Virus record (IMG/VR): IMGVR_UViG_3300010373_000066
Location: 1 to 45,508 of that record
Length of the DNA stretch: 45,508 nt
Origin: a virus
Strand: one strand, 5' to 3'
In this document: positions 14,951-23,038 of the stretch, piece by piece
Numbering within the stretch: the first letter of the stretch is position 1
Layout of the letters: the number at the start of each line of letters is the position of its first letter
Made by a program: the position numbers and the translations under genes
The notes under the pieces: generated by a model
Database searches by the model: none
What the model was told of the DNA's origin: nothing
What the model saw: the letters and a program-made list of their open reading frames with translations, nothing else

Positions 14951-15130
14951 ATGGCAGTTTTAGACCAGGCACAACGAGAACAATCAGCAACTATCGGTAA
15001 AGACCGATATCCGATCCCTGATAAGAATCACGCAAAGGTAGCTCTTGCTCTTATTAATAAGGGAGGACTCTCAGAAGACCAGAAAATGATTGTTATGAGA
15101 AAAGCTCATGCAATGTTGAATAAGAAATAA
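14951..15130 (+). CDS. Small conserved phage protein (YPIPDKNHA type)
   Basis: A 59-residue protein with DRYPIPDKNHAKVALALI followed by GGLSEDQK and a KAHAML end. I recall this pattern from short uncharacterised phage and bacterial proteins in which a Pro-x-Pro-Asp-x-x-His-Ala stretch precedes two helices. It lies between portal and scaffold and may be a minor head protein. Confidence 0.65.
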   Translation: MAVLDQAQREQSATIGKDRYPIPDKNHAKVALALINKGGLSEDQKMIVMRKAHAMLNKK

Positions 15131-15169
15131 CCTCACCTTTTTGTGTACATTTAGCCTCAATTTTGGTGC

Positions 15170-15199
15170 TTGACATGAATACATTTTATACTCTACACT
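15170..15199 (+). promoter_or_regulatory. Promoter (TTGACA-18-TACACT) before the capsid operon
   Basis: TTGACA at 15170-15175 and TACACT at 15194-15199 are 18 bases apart, the same geometry as at 33994. Transcription would begin near 15206 and meet an intrinsic terminator ending at 15321 before reaching the scaffold gene. Confidence 0.75.
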
Positions 15200-15234
15200 A
15201 GTTCTAATGTTAGATTTTTGAAAGGAATCTCAGC

Positions 15235-15264
15235 AGAAATTAGTACGCATCTAGCGAACTGATC
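15235..15264 (+). repeat. Conserved pre-terminator module, copy 1
   Basis: AGAAATTAGTACGCA followed after a few bases by AGCGAACTGATC matches 27187-27215, where the corresponding parts read AGAAATTGGTACGCA and AGCGAACCGATC. In both copies the second part is the left arm of an intrinsic terminator. Confidence 0.7.
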
Positions 15265-15321
15265 TTGAAAGATAAGAAGCTCTTCGGAGGTTTTTATTCC
15301 GATTGACCAGTTCGTTTTTTT
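15255..15321 (+). terminator. Intrinsic terminator with nested TTCG hairpin
   Basis: CGAACTG (15255-15261) pairs with CAGTTCG (15308-15314), followed by seven T. It lies only 48 bases before the scaffold start, so scaffold expression needs read-through or a promoter between the T run and the ATG. Confidence 0.8.
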
Positions 15322-15337
15322 GTTTACAAGCATACGG

Positions 15338-15369
15338 CTCTAGCAATAGAAACCGATGAGACTAGACAT
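15338..15369 (+). promoter_or_regulatory. Start-proximal element shared with 31544-31572
   Basis: CTCTAGCAATA (15338-15348) and GACTAGACAT directly before the ATG match CTCTTAGCAATA and GACTAGATAT before the fibre gene at 31573. In each case an nAnACT hexamer sits six bases before the ATG, like the -10 boxes of the leaderless promoters. No good -35 is seen, so an activator or phage factor may be needed. Confidence 0.5.
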
Positions 15370-16077
15370 ATGAGCGATACAGCACCTTTAGAAGTTATTA
15401 CAATCAATGGTCAGGAGATTTCTCTTGAGGACGCAGGTAGATATATTGAACTCGGAAGAGGGAGAGAAAAAATCGAAAGCGACCTGAACACATCCCTTGA
15501 TAAGGTGTATCCAGAATTCACTAGGACAGCTCAGGAAAAAAAGGACTTAGCCGAAAAGTTGGCAGCTAAAGAAGCAGAGCTTGAGGAATTAAAAAAGCCA
15601 AAAGTAACCGTCCAAGAACCTGAGGATGCAAAAACAATCGTTGAGAATGCTCGTAAATACGGCATTACAACTGAGAGTTATCTAAAAGAACAAGGATACA
15701 TGACCAAAGCGGAAGTTGATGAATATTTCAATCAGCGCTTGACACAAGATAAATTGGCAGAACGAATCTTACAGCAATGCGATGAGTATGAAACAAAAAT
15801 CGATGGAAGTGATGGACGAGTACCTTTTGATAAACAAGCGGTTCTTGCATATGCGAATACGTTTTCAATAAACGATCCGCTAGAAGCATATAACCAAATG
15901 AATAAAAAAGGAAATGCAAAATGGGAAGCTGCACAATTAGCAGCAGCAGAAAGACCAGGATTAACGACTTTGCGACAAGGTGGCAAAAAAGTTCCCCAAG
16001 CTCCAAAGATCACAAGTGATAACTTAAAAGATCAATTAGGCGGCTGGCTTGATGAGGCGGGACTAGGACAAGAGTAA
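15370..16077 (+). CDS. Head scaffolding protein
   Basis: A 235-residue acidic protein placed directly before the major capsid protein. Residues about 50-75 form a Lys/Glu-rich coiled coil, the middle is helical and charged, and a conserved-looking GGWLDEAGLG end could be the capsid-binding tail. These are the usual traits of phage scaffolds, which are assigned by position and composition rather than sequence. It would guide prohead assembly and then leave. Confidence 0.75.
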   Translation: MSDTAPLEVITINGQEISLEDAGRYIELGRGREKIESDLNTSLDKVYPEFTRTAQEKKDLAEKLAAKEAELEELKKPKVTVQEPEDAKTIVENARKYGITTESYLKEQGYMTKAEVDEYFNQRLTQDKLAERILQQCDEYETKIDGSDGRVPFDKQAVLAYANTFSINDPLEAYNQMNKKGNAKWEAAQLAAAERPGLTTLRQGGKKVPQAPKITSDNLKDQLGGWLDEAGLGQE

Positions 16078-16088
16078 TTATTTAACGT

Positions 16089-17381
16089 ATGGCAACAACA
16101 GCACAAGGCATAGGAGATTATTCAGCAGGGTTTGAGAAAATCATCCAACCCTTTATTCAGGATAATGTCCCAGAACAAACAAAGCTTCTTAAAATCCTGA
16201 AGACCAATGATAACGTTCAGGAAATGAACAACAACTTCTTTGTCACTATCCGTTCAGGCCGACACGGTGGAGTACAAACAATCGCAAACGATAAATCCAA
16301 ACTTAACACAGGTGGTGCTCCTGTTACTCAGGGAACACTTTCTCCAACCTATCAAGCAGCAGTTTTTGACATCTCAGATGTCGTTATGAAAGCCTCACGA
16401 ACTCGTAAACAAGCTCTTATGAATGATCTTGACTTCCAAGCAAAAGCACTTGTTAAAGACTTCTCAAAACAAATTAACCGTCAAATGTTCTCTGATGGTG
16501 TAGGGATTATAGCTATGGTTCCTGAATCAGGTGGATCATTGTCAGGATCTTCTCTTCAGATTCAATATCCAAATGGTGATATGACAACAGATGGAAGAGC
16601 AACCGCATACTACGGTACAACTTCAGGTGGTATTAATGGTGATATCTTGCCATGGCAGAAATATTTCGCTCCAGGAAACATCATTGGTATCGGATCAGCA
16701 GGTACTTCAGTTGGAACCATTTCTGCAACTGGTATTTCAGGTGGAACAGCATTAGGAACACTTGTTTTAACAGGTAATACATCAGGCGGAATTCCTGCAT
16801 CAGCACCTATTTATATTCTTGATGGGGATGCTGACGCAGCAGGTACAACTGAAATTCAAGGATTCAGAGCTGCACTTTCAGAAGGAACAAGTAACTACAT
16901 GGGTCTTGCAAGATCAACGCTTACTTGGCAACCACAAATCTATGGTACAGCAGCAAACCAGTCAATTAGTATCCCTGCTATGGAACAAGTCTTCCATTCA
17001 GCATACGAGTTTGCAAGTCCTGAAGATCGATACTGCTGGTTTGTTAACAAGTCCTTGTATACAAGAATTGGTGATCTATTAACAGCACTTCGTAAAACAG
17101 TTAATAAAACAGAGCTTATCTCTGGATGGAGTGGGTACTCATTTGAAGCAGGGGAAGGAAACGTTGCAATCTATAAAGATTATGATTGTCCTGATGGTGA
17201 AGCTGTGCTTGTTAACCTTGACACATGGACTGTATGTGAGATTGCACCAATGGGATTTGTTCAAGATAATCTGTTAAGACGTGCTGACTTTATTACTTTC
17301 CAAAAAGTATTTAGTTGGTACATGAACTTAGCATGTAGAGCACCTGCTGCAAACGGGCGCATGGTTCGACAAACTCGATAA
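16089..17381 (+). CDS. Major capsid protein
   Basis: A 430-residue protein right after the scaffold. The first 120 residues have the extended arm and long helix expected of an HK97-type fold. A Gly/Ser/Thr-rich insertion follows in the middle (about residues 150-250). The C-terminal part contains EAGEGNVAIYKDYDCPDGEAVLVNLDTW, like the final beta domain of capsid proteins. The start is supported by the previous stop 11 bases away. Assignment rests mainly on position, size and composition. Confidence 0.82.
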   Translation: MATTAQGIGDYSAGFEKIIQPFIQDNVPEQTKLLKILKTNDNVQEMNNNFFVTIRSGRHGGVQTIANDKSKLNTGGAPVTQGTLSPTYQAAVFDISDVVMKASRTRKQALMNDLDFQAKALVKDFSKQINRQMFSDGVGIIAMVPESGGSLSGSSLQIQYPNGDMTTDGRATAYYGTTSGGINGDILPWQKYFAPGNIIGIGSAGTSVGTISATGISGGTALGTLVLTGNTSGGIPASAPIYILDGDADAAGTTEIQGFRAALSEGTSNYMGLARSTLTWQPQIYGTAANQSISIPAMEQVFHSAYEFASPEDRYCWFVNKSLYTRIGDLLTALRKTVNKTELISGWSGYSFEAGEGNVAIYKDYDCPDGEAVLVNLDTWTVCEIAPMGFVQDNLLRRADFITFQKVFSWYMNLACRAPAANGRMVRQTR

Positions 17382-17482
17382 TGAACCGTATCGGCAGGAA
17401 TAAGAACGAAGATTATCGGGAGTGAGTATACCTGCCTGTAACCCATTCCACAGAAATTTTGGTTTTTATCACTCTACCCTAT

Positions 17483-17884
17483 ATGAGTTATTTAACAGAT
17501 AAACATTATCAGTTAGGAGATTTCAATCCGATTAACAGAAAAGCGTATGTTGAAGTGCCGGATCGAAATTTTTCAGCAGCTCGTAATTATCAGATTATTA
17601 ATGAGACATTAGCTGAGACTGAGAAGTTTGAGAATAGATTATCAGAGAAAACAGAGAAGGCAGCAGGAAATATCGCTGATGTTCTTGCCTCTTATGGATG
17701 TTACCGTTTAGGAGGAGGAGGAACTAAAACCATAGATCAATATTTAGGCAATGAACTGATGAAAAAGCTCTATGGGGATAAGTTAGTTGATAAGCTAGGG
17801 CGTATAGAAGAAATGAGGCAGAAGAACTTACGAAACGGTAACACATTATATGGAGGGTATAGTTATATGCCCGGAAAGGATTAA
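17483..17884 (+). CDS. Hypothetical head-region protein
   Basis: A 133-residue protein with a charged helical middle and a GGGGTKT turn. ATGAG at 17483 is preferred over upstream in-frame starts. The spacer 17382-17482 contains a GGCAGG/CCTGCC inverted repeat (17393-17398 with 17431-17436) but no T run and no gene. It could be a head completion protein; this is by position only. Confidence 0.7.
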   Translation: MSYLTDKHYQLGDFNPINRKAYVEVPDRNFSAARNYQIINETLAETEKFENRLSEKTEKAAGNIADVLASYGCYRLGGGGTKTIDQYLGNELMKKLYGDKLVDKLGRIEEMRQKNLRNGNTLYGGYSYMPGKD

Positions 17885-17886
17885 TT

Positions 17887-18549
17887 ATGAGTGGATTTGG
17901 AGAAATGGGACATGAGTATGCAGCAAATGTAAATGCATATCAGATTTCCCAAAAAGACATGGATCAGTATTATATAGTTCAGGTGCAGAATCCTGCCATC
18001 TCTTCATCATGGTTTGGTGCTGGAACTTCAACTGGTACAACAGTACAACCCATTGTTCTTGCGAGTCAGTATGCTGATTGGCCTCGTACTGCTGCTTATT
18101 GTTTTACTGGTGGAACTGCTGGTGGAACTATTACTGCTAACTGGCTAGATCAGTTTGGATCACCCGTTACAGAGACTGTTGCTTTAGGATCTGTTGCAGG
18201 AGGCGGAACAACCTATGGAACAGCAATCGTTGCAAAGTTTGTTTCAGGGACAGTTAATCCAAACACATCTACTACCGGAACATACACCATAGGATATGGG
18301 ACAGTTGGAACATCTAATTGGTTTGGGTTATTAACAAAAGTTGGTGGGACAAGTGATCTTGTTAATATTAGATGGATTAATAATGGTACACCAACAGTGT
18401 TAAATAAGGGAACAGCGCTTGGGACACTTATTGATACAACCCGTCATGCATTCCAAGGAACCTCAGGTATTGCATTAACTGATGTATATGACGTGATACT
18501 TACTCCAACGTTCAATAATGTTGGTAAAGGTACAATGTGTGCCTTATAG
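17887..18549 (+). CDS. Gly/Thr-rich virion protein, probable head decoration or fibre
   Basis: A 220-residue protein dominated by short Thr, Gly and Ser beta-strand segments, with TVALGSVAGGGTTYG and FNNVGKGTMCAL parts. The alternating composition matches other surface proteins of this genome (21375-23704). It starts two bases after the previous stop. A decoration or fibre role is inferred from composition and position. Confidence 0.65.
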   Translation: MSGFGEMGHEYAANVNAYQISQKDMDQYYIVQVQNPAISSSWFGAGTSTGTTVQPIVLASQYADWPRTAAYCFTGGTAGGTITANWLDQFGSPVTETVALGSVAGGGTTYGTAIVAKFVSGTVNPNTSTTGTYTIGYGTVGTSNWFGLLTKVGGTSDLVNIRWINNGTPTVLNKGTALGTLIDTTRHAFQGTSGIALTDVYDVILTPTFNNVGKGTMCAL

Positions 18550-18550
18550 C

Positions 18551-18579
18551 TTGACAACCTCTTTTATATTTAGTATTCT
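18551..18579 (+). promoter_or_regulatory. Promoter before glycan-modification genes
   Basis: TTGACA (18551-18556) and TATTCT (18574-18579) are 17 bases apart, starting just after the previous gene's stop. The next ATG is at 18603. This would let the methyltransferase and glycosyltransferases be expressed separately from the head genes. Confidence 0.65.
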
Positions 18580-18602
18580 TCTTCCTGCGTACCTCATGAT
18601 TA

Positions 18603-19253
18603 ATGCCTGATACACAAGCACTATTCTTTAAAGACTTCGAAAATGCGCATATCCCCGAGATCATGGAAGAGATCTATCTTCAGAGTATTTATGCACCTTA
18701 TCTTATTGGTAAAAGAGATTTAATTGTCGTTGATGTGGGACAGAATATTGGACTCTTTTCTTATTATGTTCATGATCATGCTAAACGTGTAATAGGTCTA
18801 GAACCTTCTACGATGCATCAGGACACACTCAAACAGATGATTAAGTTCAATAAGCTAACGAATGTTGAAACACTTCCCTATGGTCTTTCTAATGAGAATG
18901 GGGAGAAGACGTTTTATCTTACAAAAAATACTACTGCATTTTCTCTTATGCAACTTGATCCAAACGTTCAGACTGAAACAATTCAGGTAATAGATGTAGA
19001 TAAGTTATTTGAGCTTGCAAAAATTGATCATATAGATCTCCTAAAACTTGATCCTGAAGGAGAGGAGTCAAAGATCATTACTTCAGATGCTTTTAAAAGA
19101 CATACTAAAGATATCCCACTTGTCATTGGAGAATGGCATAATTGGTCTGCTATGTCACAGATTCAGTTTAAACAAGCATTTGAAAAACTAGGGTATACAT
19201 TCCATTGGATAGGAGGAACACGTGCTGCATGTTATGTGGCACAACAAGTATGA
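18603..19253 (+). CDS. FkbM-family methyltransferase
   Basis: A 216-residue SAM-dependent enzyme. Motif I is VVDVGQNIGLFSYY, motif II carries the acidic GLEPS, and the later IDLLKLDPEGEESKI is the hallmark FkbM block, followed by VIGEW. FkbM enzymes usually O-methylate sugars or antibiotics. The two glycosyltransferases that follow suggest that it caps a glycan on the virion or the host surface. Its stop overlaps the next small gene as ATGA. Confidence 0.85.
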   Translation: MPDTQALFFKDFENAHIPEIMEEIYLQSIYAPYLIGKRDLIVVDVGQNIGLFSYYVHDHAKRVIGLEPSTMHQDTLKQMIKFNKLTNVETLPYGLSNENGEKTFYLTKNTTAFSLMQLDPNVQTETIQVIDVDKLFELAKIDHIDLLKLDPEGEESKIITSDAFKRHTKDIPLVIGEWHNWSAMSQIQFKQAFEKLGYTFHWIGGTRAACYVAQQV

Positions 19254-19306
19254 CATGTATTCATGGTGGTGATCCAGCATTCTGTAAAAAGTGTAATAAA
19301 AGATGA
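19250..19306 (+). CDS. 18-residue Cys-rich microprotein
   Basis: The product is MTCIHGGDPAFCKKCNKR. Three Cys and one His are spaced C-x-H...C-x-x-C, enough for one zinc ion. It uses ATGA overlaps with both neighbours, which is hard to explain if it is not translated. Function unknown. Confidence 0.55.
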   Translation: MTCIHGGDPAFCKKCNKR

Positions 19307-20166
19307 AAAATGTCGTCCAAACTCAACAACAAGAAAAGGTTTGCTTCTTTGCGGTAGCAGATGTCAATAACTTCAAGTATGGGGTGACTTTTTGGAAATC
19401 TATGGTTAAATTCCATGATCCACAGGAGATAACCATGCTTTTCTATACAAACATGCAGGATAAAACTGAGCTTGCCAAGCTTCCTAAAGAGGTTCAAGTA
19501 GTCGATCTTACACCATATCTTGAAGATTCAATGTTCTTTTATCGACAGAGGCCTATTCTTATGGAGGAACTCTTAAAGGACTATGACCTCGTTGTTGGCT
19601 TTGATGTTGATCAATTAGTCCTTGCACCGCTTGAGGATATATTGAAGGTAAAGACTTATGATATAGGAACTGTTATTAATTGGAACAGACACGATGAGAA
19701 GTTCTACCCAGTTGTTGAAATAGCACGAGTTGGCATCTGGCCGATTGAATATTTTAACTGTGGAATGGTTGCCGTGCGATCAAGAGATTTTGTTCATAAA
19801 TGGAAAGTCTGGTGTTTCACCGAGCAGTTTAATCGAAGCCAATATAAAGAACAAGACGGGCTAAACCTCTTATGTTACGTAGGTAATTACAATGTGTGGT
19901 GCTTTGATAATCCTGCCTCAAAGGATGCAGATATGCACTGGTATGGAATTATCTCAAAAGGCGAGCTTGCACGGTCTGAGATTAAAGAGGGTAAGGTATT
20001 TATTCCAAAGGGTTTAGGTGATACCCCATTTCCTGCGGCAGATGTATGGGTTCACTTGGTACATATGGGTGGGGGATCAGGAGCACTCAAAGATAATTGG
20101 AGTGCATTTTTCCCTGAAAATGTAATGCATTATATTAATAATGATATCTTAGGAATATTAAAATGA
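19303..20166 (+). CDS. GT-A fold glycosyltransferase (GT8-like)
   Basis: A 287-residue protein. It starts with a nucleotide-binding strand (VCFFAVADVNNF) and has the metal-binding DVD at residues 101-103 in VVGFDVDQLVL, a YFNCGMVAV acceptor-side motif and a QDGLNLL stretch. These fit family 8-like or related retaining enzymes that use nucleotide sugars. It overlaps the next gene by four bases. Glycosylation of capsid, tail or host envelope is the likely role. Confidence 0.8.
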   Translation: MKNVVQTQQQEKVCFFAVADVNNFKYGVTFWKSMVKFHDPQEITMLFYTNMQDKTELAKLPKEVQVVDLTPYLEDSMFFYRQRPILMEELLKDYDLVVGFDVDQLVLAPLEDILKVKTYDIGTVINWNRHDEKFYPVVEIARVGIWPIEYFNCGMVAVRSRDFVHKWKVWCFTEQFNRSQYKEQDGLNLLCYVGNYNVWCFDNPASKDADMHWYGIISKGELARSEIKEGKVFIPKGLGDTPFPAADVWVHLVHMGGGSGALKDNWSAFFPENVMHYINNDILGILK

Positions 20167-21365
20167 ATAGAAAATTAAAAATCATGTGGACTTCCAATCA
20201 CTGGAAGGCTTCGAGTGGTTACGCTCAACAGAGTGCTGATATCAGACGGAAGCTTCTTGAGTCAGGGTGGGATAAGACAAATCTTGCATTTGTAAATAAT
20301 TTTGGTCAGATTGGCTATGTTACTCATGATGAAGATGGATTAACAAATTATCCCTCCATGGATCACATATCAGGCTCAGATGCAATGTTATGGCATGGAA
20401 GACATTTTGGAGCAGATGTAACATTTGGACTCTTTGATCTCTGGATACAAAACCCGCAAGACCTGGCACAACTTACCCGATTTATTCCATGGTGTCCTAT
20501 TGATTATGATCCTGTCCCTCCACCAATTCTTCAGAATCTGAGGTTTGCCAATCGTATTGTTGCCATGAGTAAATTTGGTCAAAAGAAGCTACAGGAGGCA
20601 GGATTTTCATCAACGTATATTCCACATCACGTTGATACAAAAATCTTTTATCCACTAAGTAAAGAGGAGAGAATGCAAAGGCGAGTTGCAGCAGGTATTG
20701 ATCCGAATGCGTTTATCTTTGGGATGGTAGCCATGAATAAGGATATGTTAACCCGCAAGTCATTTGGTCAAGTAATCGATGCTTTTGCCGAGTTTGTGAA
20801 GAAGCATCCTAATAGCTTTTTATATATTCATACTAATCCTGATATGGCAAATGCGTATCCTATCAAAACTCATGCTATGCAAAAGGGTGTCTTGCAACGG
20901 ATTATCTTTCCTGATCAATACAAACGAGAGTATCTCTGTACGAAACAAGATATGAATTATATTTATAATACCTTTGATGTTTATCTGATGCCAAGTTCAA
21001 CTGAAGGCTTTGGAATAACTGCTATCGAAGCACAAGCGTGTGGCATACCTGTTATCACGAATAACTATACTTCAATGCCTGAACTTATCATTCCTGAAGT
21101 TACTGGTTACTTAACAGAAGTGGGTTGTCAGCATTTTATTCAAGTTGGATCATACATGAAATATCCATCAATTGAGAGTTTATATAAACAGATGATACGC
21201 ATGAAGGGCATGAAGCTTGATCTCATGGGAGAAAAAGCACGAAAACATATTGAGAAAACCTATGCGCTTGATAAGGTATGGAGCGAGAAATGGATACCCT
21301 ATTTGAACAATCTAGAGAAAGAAATGTACCCAGACTCCTTGACAACGCCTCAACTGTCAGCGTAA
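20163..21365 (+). CDS. GT-B fold glycosyltransferase (GT4-like)
   Basis: A 400-residue protein with an N-terminal SGYAQQSADI region, the linker around FGMVAMNKDMLTRKSF and the C-terminal donor site SSTEGFGITAIEAQACGIPVI, the E-x7-E signature of family 4. It would transfer a sugar from a nucleotide donor. Together with the FkbM enzyme and the GT-A enzyme it makes a three-enzyme glycan module between head and tail genes. Confidence 0.88.
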   Translation: MNRKLKIMWTSNHWKASSGYAQQSADIRRKLLESGWDKTNLAFVNNFGQIGYVTHDEDGLTNYPSMDHISGSDAMLWHGRHFGADVTFGLFDLWIQNPQDLAQLTRFIPWCPIDYDPVPPPILQNLRFANRIVAMSKFGQKKLQEAGFSSTYIPHHVDTKIFYPLSKEERMQRRVAAGIDPNAFIFGMVAMNKDMLTRKSFGQVIDAFAEFVKKHPNSFLYIHTNPDMANAYPIKTHAMQKGVLQRIIFPDQYKREYLCTKQDMNYIYNTFDVYLMPSSTEGFGITAIEAQACGIPVITNNYTSMPELIIPEVTGYLTEVGCQHFIQVGSYMKYPSIESLYKQMIRMKGMKLDLMGEKARKHIEKTYALDKVWSEKWIPYLNNLEKEMYPDSLTTPQLSA

Positions 21366-21374
21366 ACTTAAATT

Positions 21375-21770
21375 ATGGCAAATGAGTTTGGAGTACCAGA
21401 TTTTCCACAACCAACAAAACAACCTACAATTCCTTATGATCCAGCAATCTTACGAGGAAGTATTAACGGACAAGGATCTGTATCAACAACCTTTGATCTT
21501 TCAGGGTGGACTAATTTCGCTCTTAAAGTTGATCCAAATGGAACCGTGACGGGAGGAACAACATGGACGGTATGGACTGCTCCTGATAAAAGTTCAAACT
21601 TTGTACCATATATAGGAACAACAGGAACTACAGCACAGACGATACAAATAGGCTCAACAGGAACACAGGTATATGGCCCGATTACTTTTCTTACGCCTCT
21701 TCGGTTTGTACAATTTGTTGCGGCAGGAACACAAATTGGTACACCTCTCTTGACCCTCTTTGCTAAATAA
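21375..21770 (+). CDS. Small beta-rich virion protein
   Basis: A 131-residue Thr/Gly-rich protein with LSGWTNFALKVDPNGTVTGGTTWTVWTA, resembling a small beta-sandwich. It heads a run of four surface-type proteins before the adaptor. Probably a virion appendage or decoration protein. Confidence 0.65.
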   Translation: MANEFGVPDFPQPTKQPTIPYDPAILRGSINGQGSVSTTFDLSGWTNFALKVDPNGTVTGGTTWTVWTAPDKSSNFVPYIGTTGTTAQTIQIGSTGTQVYGPITFLTPLRFVQFVAAGTQIGTPLLTLFAK

Positions 21771-21785
21771 TACATACTAGAGGTA

Positions 21786-22073
21786 ATGGCAAACAATATT
21801 TATACAGATAGGCCTATTCTTACTGGTGGTACAACAAATGCACAGGTTGAAAATCAGGGATTTACCTATGACCAGGCAGGGTTTTCATTTAATCAAGCTG
21901 GGTGGATGTATGGAGGTATGTATAATGTTGATCAAGATAGTGCTCCACTGATTTCTTTAGCAGAGAATATTTCTCCAACAATTGCTGGATATTATGATAT
22001 TTATACATTAAAACCTGCTCCAAACCATCAACAAATAGTTGGTCCGGGTTGGTTTTTATATGTTAGTCAATAA
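21786..22073 (+). CDS. Small aromatic-rich virion protein
   Basis: A 95-residue protein with repeated F-x-Y/F-DQAGFSFNQAGW units near residues 27-41 and a Pro/Tyr-rich end. Position in the appendage cluster is the only clue to role. Confidence 0.6.
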   Translation: MANNIYTDRPILTGGTTNAQVENQGFTYDQAGFSFNQAGWMYGGMYNVDQDSAPLISLAENISPTIAGYYDIYTLKPAPNHQQIVGPGWFLYVSQ

Positions 22074-22075
22074 CT

Positions 22076-23035
22076 ATGGCAGTTAATTCATTTACAAGTA
22101 ATCAGGGAACCCAGAGCGCATTACTTACGGATAACACCGGTGGAGCAGCAGGAACACTTATTCCTGTAATGAAGATAAGCACTGATGCTCAAGGAACATT
22201 CACGAACGGTGGTATCTGGTCAGGTGGGGTAAATGGAACTATTCAAAACGGAACAATTACTAATGTTGGGACAGTAGTTGGTATAGGATCAGTAAGTGGT
22301 CTTTCAAACCTTCCAGGAGGAAGTATTGCTGTAACAGCAGGGACTATTGCTTCGGTCGGAACAATAGGCACATTAGGACTGGGAACAATAACAGGGAACC
22401 TTGGTACAATTGGTACTCTTGGACTGGGTACGATTACAGGGAATTTAGGAACCATAGGTACACTAGGGACAATTTCAGGACTTGGAACATTGCCAGGAGT
22501 TGGAATTGTTACAGCAGTTGGCACGATTGGGACGCTTGGCCTTGGGACAATTACTGGAAACCTAGGGACAATAGGAACACTTGGGACTCTTCAAAATCAA
22601 GGTTCTTTAACGAATGTAGGGCAAGTATATAATGCAGGTACGCTTCAAGCAGGAACAATTAACACAGGAACGTTTAGACAAGATGCCCGTACGACGCAAA
22701 ATCAAATAGGCTTTGCAACTAATATTGGATTTTCTGCTGCGGGTTCAGGAACAATTATTGGGTCAGCGTCAGTTGGAGCAGGAACCTCTCTATGGATGAA
22801 TCGAATTGTGATTGATAATCCGAATGGGACTGTTCTTTGCGTATTGGGATTTGGGACGGCACAACAAGGAACAAATGTTTACTTTAGAGGAGTATTAGGG
22901 ACACAAACAGTAGGTGGAGTAGTTATTCCATTTCCACGGGCTGAGAATCTTGGTATGACAAATCAGGATCTAGTCTTCACATTAGGAGCAGCAGGAACAG
23001 TTGATCTTTCAATAGGCTACTTTATTTCAGCATAG
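22076..23035 (+). CDS. Gly/Thr repeat fibre protein
   Basis: A 319-residue protein. Residues about 60-190 consist of short strand-turn units such as GTIGTLGLGTITGNL, which suggests a beta-solenoid or triple-stranded shaft. The last 100 residues look globular, with TTQNQIGFATNIGFSAAG and a VVIPFPRAENLG end. This is a typical fibre plan: short N-terminal anchor, repetitive shaft and C-terminal head. Confidence 0.7.
   Translation: MAVNSFTSNQGTQSALLTDNTGGAAGTLIPVMKISTDAQGTFTNGGIWSGGVNGTIQNGTITNVGTVVGIGSVSGLSNLPGGSIAVTAGTIASVGTIGTLGLGTITGNLGTIGTLGLGTITGNLGTIGTLGTISGLGTLPGVGIVTAVGTIGTLGLGTITGNLGTIGTLGTLQNQGSLTNVGQVYNAGTLQAGTINTGTFRQDARTTQNQIGFATNIGFSAAGSGTIIGSASVGAGTSLWMNRIVIDNPNGTVLCVLGFGTAQQGTNVYFRGVLGTQTVGGVVIPFPRAENLGMTNQDLVFTLGAAGTVDLSIGYFISA
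22358..22590 (+). repeat. 45-base coding repeats with shuffled synonymous codons
   Basis: Three units encode the same 15 residues, GTIGTLGLGTITGNL, starting near 22358, 22403 and 22520, with a variant unit between and a shorter one after. Codons for the same Gly, Thr and Leu differ between units, so the protein repeats are closer than the DNA repeats. Confidence 0.75.
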
Positions 23036-23038
23036 TTT

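Larger units (their letters stand above)
15206..15321 (+). ncRNA. Candidate small RNA or attenuated leader
   Basis: This stretch lies between a good promoter and a terminator and has no gene. A small CGC/GCG hairpin (15246-15256) is followed by an 11-step hairpin with a TTCG tetraloop (about 15271-15296). The outer terminator stem encloses the second hairpin. The 5' module recurs at 27187-27215. It may be a free small RNA or a leader with antitermination control. Confidence 0.45.

Noticed and set aside
15206-15321. T-box riboswitch
   Set aside because: The leader and terminator layout and the GGTACGC-like stretch of the second copy hinted at it, but no stem I, specifier loop or full T-box sequence is visible and the downstream genes are virion genes.
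15341-15365. Hammerhead ribozyme core
   Set aside because: GAAACCGATGAG looked suggestive, but the CTGATGA core and the three stems are not present.
22243-22524. Leftward open frame with Pro/Val repeats opposite the fibre shaft
   Set aside because: It is the complement of Gly/Thr codon repeats. The regularity comes from the real gene on the plus strand.
22358-22590. CRISPR-like repeat array
   Set aside because: The repeats are in frame in a coding gene, have no spacers and vary at synonymous positions. No CRISPR array was seen in the window.
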